Shown here one piece after another: positions 61,173-64,000 of a stretch of DNA of 64,000 nt. The notes below the pieces were generated by a model. That model made no database searches, was not told where the DNA came from, and was given only the letters and a program-made list of their open reading frames with translations. The stretch's first letter is position 1. Each line of letters opens with the position of its first letter. The position numbers and the translations under genes are program-made. Source of the stretch: Cloacibacterium normanense (GTDB lineage: Bacteria > Bacteroidota > Bacteroidia > Flavobacteriales > Weeksellaceae); NCBI RefSeq assembly GCF_002943105.1, contig NZ_PTPZ01000001.1, positions 372,001 through 436,000 on the forward strand, in the 5' to 3' direction.

Positions 61173-61876
61173 CTCCCTAAGTTTTTTACAATGTAGATTA
61201 AGCTTATTGAAGCTAACTTGATGAAGCCACTTTGTAATTCGGTAATCATCTCTACTCATCTCTAATATCAATAAATCCATCCAATACACCTTTCATCCTT
61301 CATCCTCTCGTAATCCCACATAACCCATAACCCATAACTCATTCTCCCATTCTCTCACCCCGCATCCATCACCCCACATCCCTTTGTTTAATAACTTCTC
61401 TCATTTGTTTTTCTGTGGAAAAGATAGATTTTATATTTGAAGAATGATTTGCATCATTTTTTGTGTAGAGACTTTAGAGGGATTATTTTTGCTTCTATTT
61501 CTAAGCTTTTTAAACTGTTTTTATTCGTACATAGACTTTGACCAAACGTTCTCTATTCGAAGAGTAGTCCACTTTTTTTAATTTCAAATTTATTGGGCTT
61601 TAACCGAAATTTAAAGAAGACAAAAATAAAAGAACCCACTCTTTAGAAGCAGGTTCAGTAGATAAAGACATCTCATTTTTTTAGTTAAAAGCCAAAAGAA
61701 AAGGGAAGCCGACGATGCTTCCCTTAAATTTTTATCTCAAATTTAATGATGATTTCTAGTGAATTGGATACAGAAAAATGCATAACTTTTATTTTCCTGA
61801 ATTAAAATTACAAATTATTCTAAATCACTGTATTAACGCAATGTTAATATTCACATGTTCTGCACAATTTTTTTGT
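61173..61876. other. Intergenic region, 0.7 kb, no supported gene
   Basis: Includes a C-rich low-complexity run (about 61300-61385, cataacccataaccc and ctcaccccgcatcc words). No open frame with recognisable content. Confidence 0.55.
61695..61725 (-). terminator. Intrinsic terminator of the YheT-like hydrolase gene
   Basis: Stem AAGGGAAGC/GCTTCCCTT (61701-61709, 61717-61725). On the reverse strand it is followed by TTCTTTTGGCTTTT. Confidence 0.65.
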
Positions 61877-62836
61877 TTATAAATATTGCTGTGCAAATTC
61901 TAATGATTTATTTTCGGTGTAAAAGGTGTTGTTTTTATCCATAAATCCTACATGCCCACCAAAGTCAGGAATCTCTAAATGTAAGAAAGAGTTGACTAAT
62001 GCTTCTTCTTTAGGAAAGCAACTTTCAGAAAGAAAACTGTCATTTTTAGCATTGATAAGGAGTGTAGGAATTTTAATATTCTTTAAAAACTGCTTGGAAC
62101 TGCATTTTTCATAATAATCAAAAGCATCTGTAAAACCATTAACTTTCGATGTGTAAACATCATCAAACTCCTTTAAATCTTTGATGTTTTTGATTTCTGC
62201 TGCAGACAAAAATTCTGGAAATCTTTTGCACTTGAGTAAGGTTTTCTTTTTTAAGGTTTTCAAGAAATTGTTAGCATACACAAGATTTCTCTTGGAAGTC
62301 AATTTGTGCATAGAACCTTTTAAATCTATGGGTGTAGAAATAGCGATGACCGCTTTTACTTTATCAGAAATATTTCTGCTTTCACCAGCGTATTTCAAAC
62401 ACAAATTTCCACCAAGACTAAACCCTTTCAGAATGATTTTTTCATAGTTTTTAGAAAGCACCTTTTCTATCACTTCTTGCACATCATCGGTTCTTCCAGA
62501 ATGATAAGAATAATGTACTCTATTGCTTTCTCCGGAACAATCTCTGTGGTTTACAGCACAACAATCAAAGCCGTTTTCATTGAAGATTTTTGCTGCTCCC
62601 AACATATAATGTCTCTGTGCGCTGCCTTCTAAACCATGAAATAAAATAACGCAACGGTCAGTTTTTTCTTTGGCAAAACTCCAGTCTAAATCCAGAAAAT
62701 CGCCATCAGAAAGCTCTAACCTTTCTCTTTGTTGAGTTACACCAGTAACTTTTCTAAACAAAGCACTATAAATCGTAGAAAAATCTCCATTTCTGAAGAT
62801 TTTTTTAGGTTGATATTCGGAAGGAAGAATAGGCAT
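61877..62836 (-). CDS. YheT-like alpha/beta hydrolase
   Basis: 319 residues from the ATG at 62836; a longer frame would overlap uvrA. MPILPSEYQPKKIFRNGDFSTIY, ILFHGLEGSAQRHYM, NHRDCSGE, nucleophile GFSLGGNLCLKYAGE, acid NAKNDSFLSE and His GGHVGFMDK are the marks of the YheT/COG0429 group. Predicted cytosolic esterase of unknown substrate. It starts 4 bp after the uvrA stop, so both share a transcript. Confidence 0.9.
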   Translation of the reverse strand: MPILPSEYQPKKIFRNGDFSTIYSALFRKVTGVTQQRERLELSDGDFLDLDWSFAKEKTDRCVILFHGLEGSAQRHYMLGAAKIFNENGFDCCAVNHRDCSGESNRVHYSYHSGRTDDVQEVIEKVLSKNYEKIILKGFSLGGNLCLKYAGESRNISDKVKAVIAISTPIDLKGSMHKLTSKRNLVYANNFLKTLKKKTLLKCKRFPEFLSAAEIKNIKDLKEFDDVYTSKVNGFTDAFDYYEKCSSKQFLKNIKIPTLLINAKNDSFLSESCFPKEEALVNSFLHLEIPDFGGHVGFMDKNNTFYTENKSLEFAQQYL

Positions 62837-62840
62837 TTGA

Positions 62841-64000
62841 TTATAATTTTTCAGCAACAAACTTCGCTGTTCTAGAGAATTTATCTTGTGCCAAATCTTC
62901 TGGAGTTCCTGCAAAAACTACTTCGCCGCCGTGTTTTCCAGCATCTGGACCGATGTCAATGATGTAATCTGCAGATTTGATAATATCTGGTTGATGTTCA
63001 ATGACAATCACAGAATGTCCTAATCCAATTAAAGCCTGAAGTGATTTCAAAAGTTTATTAATATCATGAAAATGCAGTCCAGTACTCGGTTCATCGAAAA
63101 CAAAAAGTGTTTTTTCTGTTGTCGCACCTTTTACCAGAAACGAAGCCAGTTTTACCCTTTGAGCTTCACCACCAGAAAGCGTAGAAGAACTCTGACCGAG
63201 TTGCAAATACCCTAAACCAACATCTTGAAGAGGTTTAAGTTTGGTCACAATTTTTTCTTCGTGGTTTTCAGAGAAAAATTCAAGTGCTTCATCTACCGTC
63301 ATGTGTAAAATATCCGAAATGTTTTTTTCATCATATTTTACTTCCAGAATTTCATCTTTGAAACGGGTTCCATGGCAATGTTCACATTCCAGTTCAATGT
63401 CTGCCATAAACTGCATAGAAACCGTAATTACGCCTTCTCCTTTGCATTCATCACATCTTCCACCATCTACGTTGAAAGAAAAATGCTTTGGTTTCAAACC
63501 TTGAACTTTTGCAGATTTTTGTTTTGCAAAAAGGTCTCTGATGTCGTCATAAGCCTTCAAATACGTGACAGGATTAGAACGAGACGATTTTCCGATTGGG
63601 TTTTGGTCGATGAGTTCTATATTTTGAATCACCTTTTTAGGAAATTCTACCGAATCGTAATCGGCTTTTTTACCGCCCATTCCTAATTCAATTTGAATGG
63701 CATTCGTGAGGATTTCTTTCATTAAAGTAGATTTTCCACTTCCAGAAACTCCCGAAATTACGGTAAGAACTTCCAAAGGAACATCTACATCTATGTTTTT
63801 AAGATTATTTTGTCTTGCTCCTTTTATTTTGATGAATTCTTTCGGTTTTCTTCTGGTTTTTGGGACTTCTATTTCTAATCTTCCCGTTAAATATTTCGAG
63901 GTTAAAGTATCTGCATCTTTCAATTCCTTGAAATTTCCTGCAAAAACCAATTCACCACCTAAAAATCCAGCTTCAGGACCAATATCAATAATGTAATCTG
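62841..64000 (-). CDS. uvrA: Excinuclease ABC subunit A, C-terminal part (5' end beyond window)
   Basis: The frame stays open to the window edge, so only the last about 386 residues are seen. Second ABC domain: Walker A SGVSGSGKSTL, zinc finger CDECKGEG...CEHCHG (C4), signature STLSGGEAQR, Walker B LFVFDEPSTGLH and EHQPD. The stretch upstream (DYIIDIGPEAGFLGGELVFAG) repeats the end of the first domain. UvrA finds bulky DNA damage with UvrB for nucleotide excision repair. An internal TTG at 63950 is not a start. Confidence 0.95.
   Translation of the reverse strand, partial: DYIIDIGPEAGFLGGELVFAGNFKELKDADTLTSKYLTGRLEIEVPKTRRKPKEFIKIKGARQNNLKNIDVDVPLEVLTVISGVSGSGKSTLMKEILTNAIQIELGMGGKKADYDSVEFPKKVIQNIELIDQNPIGKSSRSNPVTYLKAYDDIRDLFAKQKSAKVQGLKPKHFSFNVDGGRCDECKGEGVITVSMQFMADIELECEHCHGTRFKDEILEVKYDEKNISDILHMTVDEALEFFSENHEEKIVTKLKPLQDVGLGYLQLGQSSSTLSGGEAQRVKLASFLVKGATTEKTLFVFDEPSTGLHFHDINKLLKSLQALIGLGHSVIVIEHQPDIIKSADYIIDIGPDAGKHGGEVVFAGTPEDLAQDKFSRTAKFVAEKL

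Noticed and set aside
61300-61385. C-rich repeats as a regulatory array
   Set aside because: Irregular low-complexity words without consistent period or inverted structure.

Overview
The window comes from a low-GC member of the Flavobacteriia, most likely a Chryseobacterium/Cloacibacterium-like Weeksellaceae. The evidence is type IX secretion (PorQ, and a secreted nuclease with a C-terminal sorting tail), TANNTTTG-type promoters, a fused CcsBA cytochrome assembly protein, an IntDOT-like integrase with RteC, and a GLPGLI protein. The genus is inferred from sequence character only.

Chromosomal left part (1-21.5 kb): a secreted endonuclease I (cut by the window edge), an orphan fragment of the tRNA thiolase MnmA, a decayed membrane-protein gene, then housekeeping genes: porQ, pyrH-frr, an LptF/G permease, a LolA-like protein, ftsK, ccsBA, a cupin, an alpha/beta hydrolase, an Lrp regulator, a HAD phosphatase, an HsdR_N-like protein divergent from holA, a YitT protein, trxB, crcB and tRNA-Ser(UGA).

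Genomic island (about 21.56-59.24 kb): a 37.7-kb integrative element sits in the 3' end of tRNA-Ser. A 17-bp copy of the tRNA end (attL 21560-21576, attR 59221-59237) flanks it, and matching integrase arm-type sites lie inside each end. The left end carries integrase, RteC, a HTH protein, a replication-initiator-like protein and a DnaC-like ATPase. No relaxase or type IV secretion genes are visible, so it looks mobilisable at most.

Island cargo, in order: (a) a defence-type locus, made of a WYL regulator, a protein joining an N6-adenine methyltransferase core, a target-recognition half and a histidine-kinase module, a receiver/cold-shock response regulator, then type I hsdM-hsdS-HEPN(DUF3644)-hsdR; (b) umuD-umuC; (c) an overlapping dGTPase and poly(A)-polymerase-head nucleotidyltransferase pair; (d) an SRAP protein; (e) a TPR-AraC regulator; (f) an array of same-strand genes, mostly secreted, separated by a repeated 140-190 bp intergenic element. 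Several units have complementary ends, as integron cassettes do, but no integron integrase is present; (g) a GC-richer decayed stretch, an ASCH-like protein, a hairpin-dense region and a DUF6943-like protein; (h) a minus-strand four-gene module (252-aa repetitive-family protein, DUF5675, two small membrane proteins) next to a small HTH-like gene at the right end.

Chromosomal right part (59.24-64 kb): the displaced tRNA-Ser terminator, a carboxypeptidase-D-like/alpha-beta hydrolase fusion protein, a YheT-like hydrolase and the C-terminal part of uvrA.

The best candidate for an undescribed system is the methyltransferase-histidine kinase/receiver-cold-shock pair inside the type I restriction operon. 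Next come the cassette-like array and the dGTPase-nucleotidyltransferase pair.
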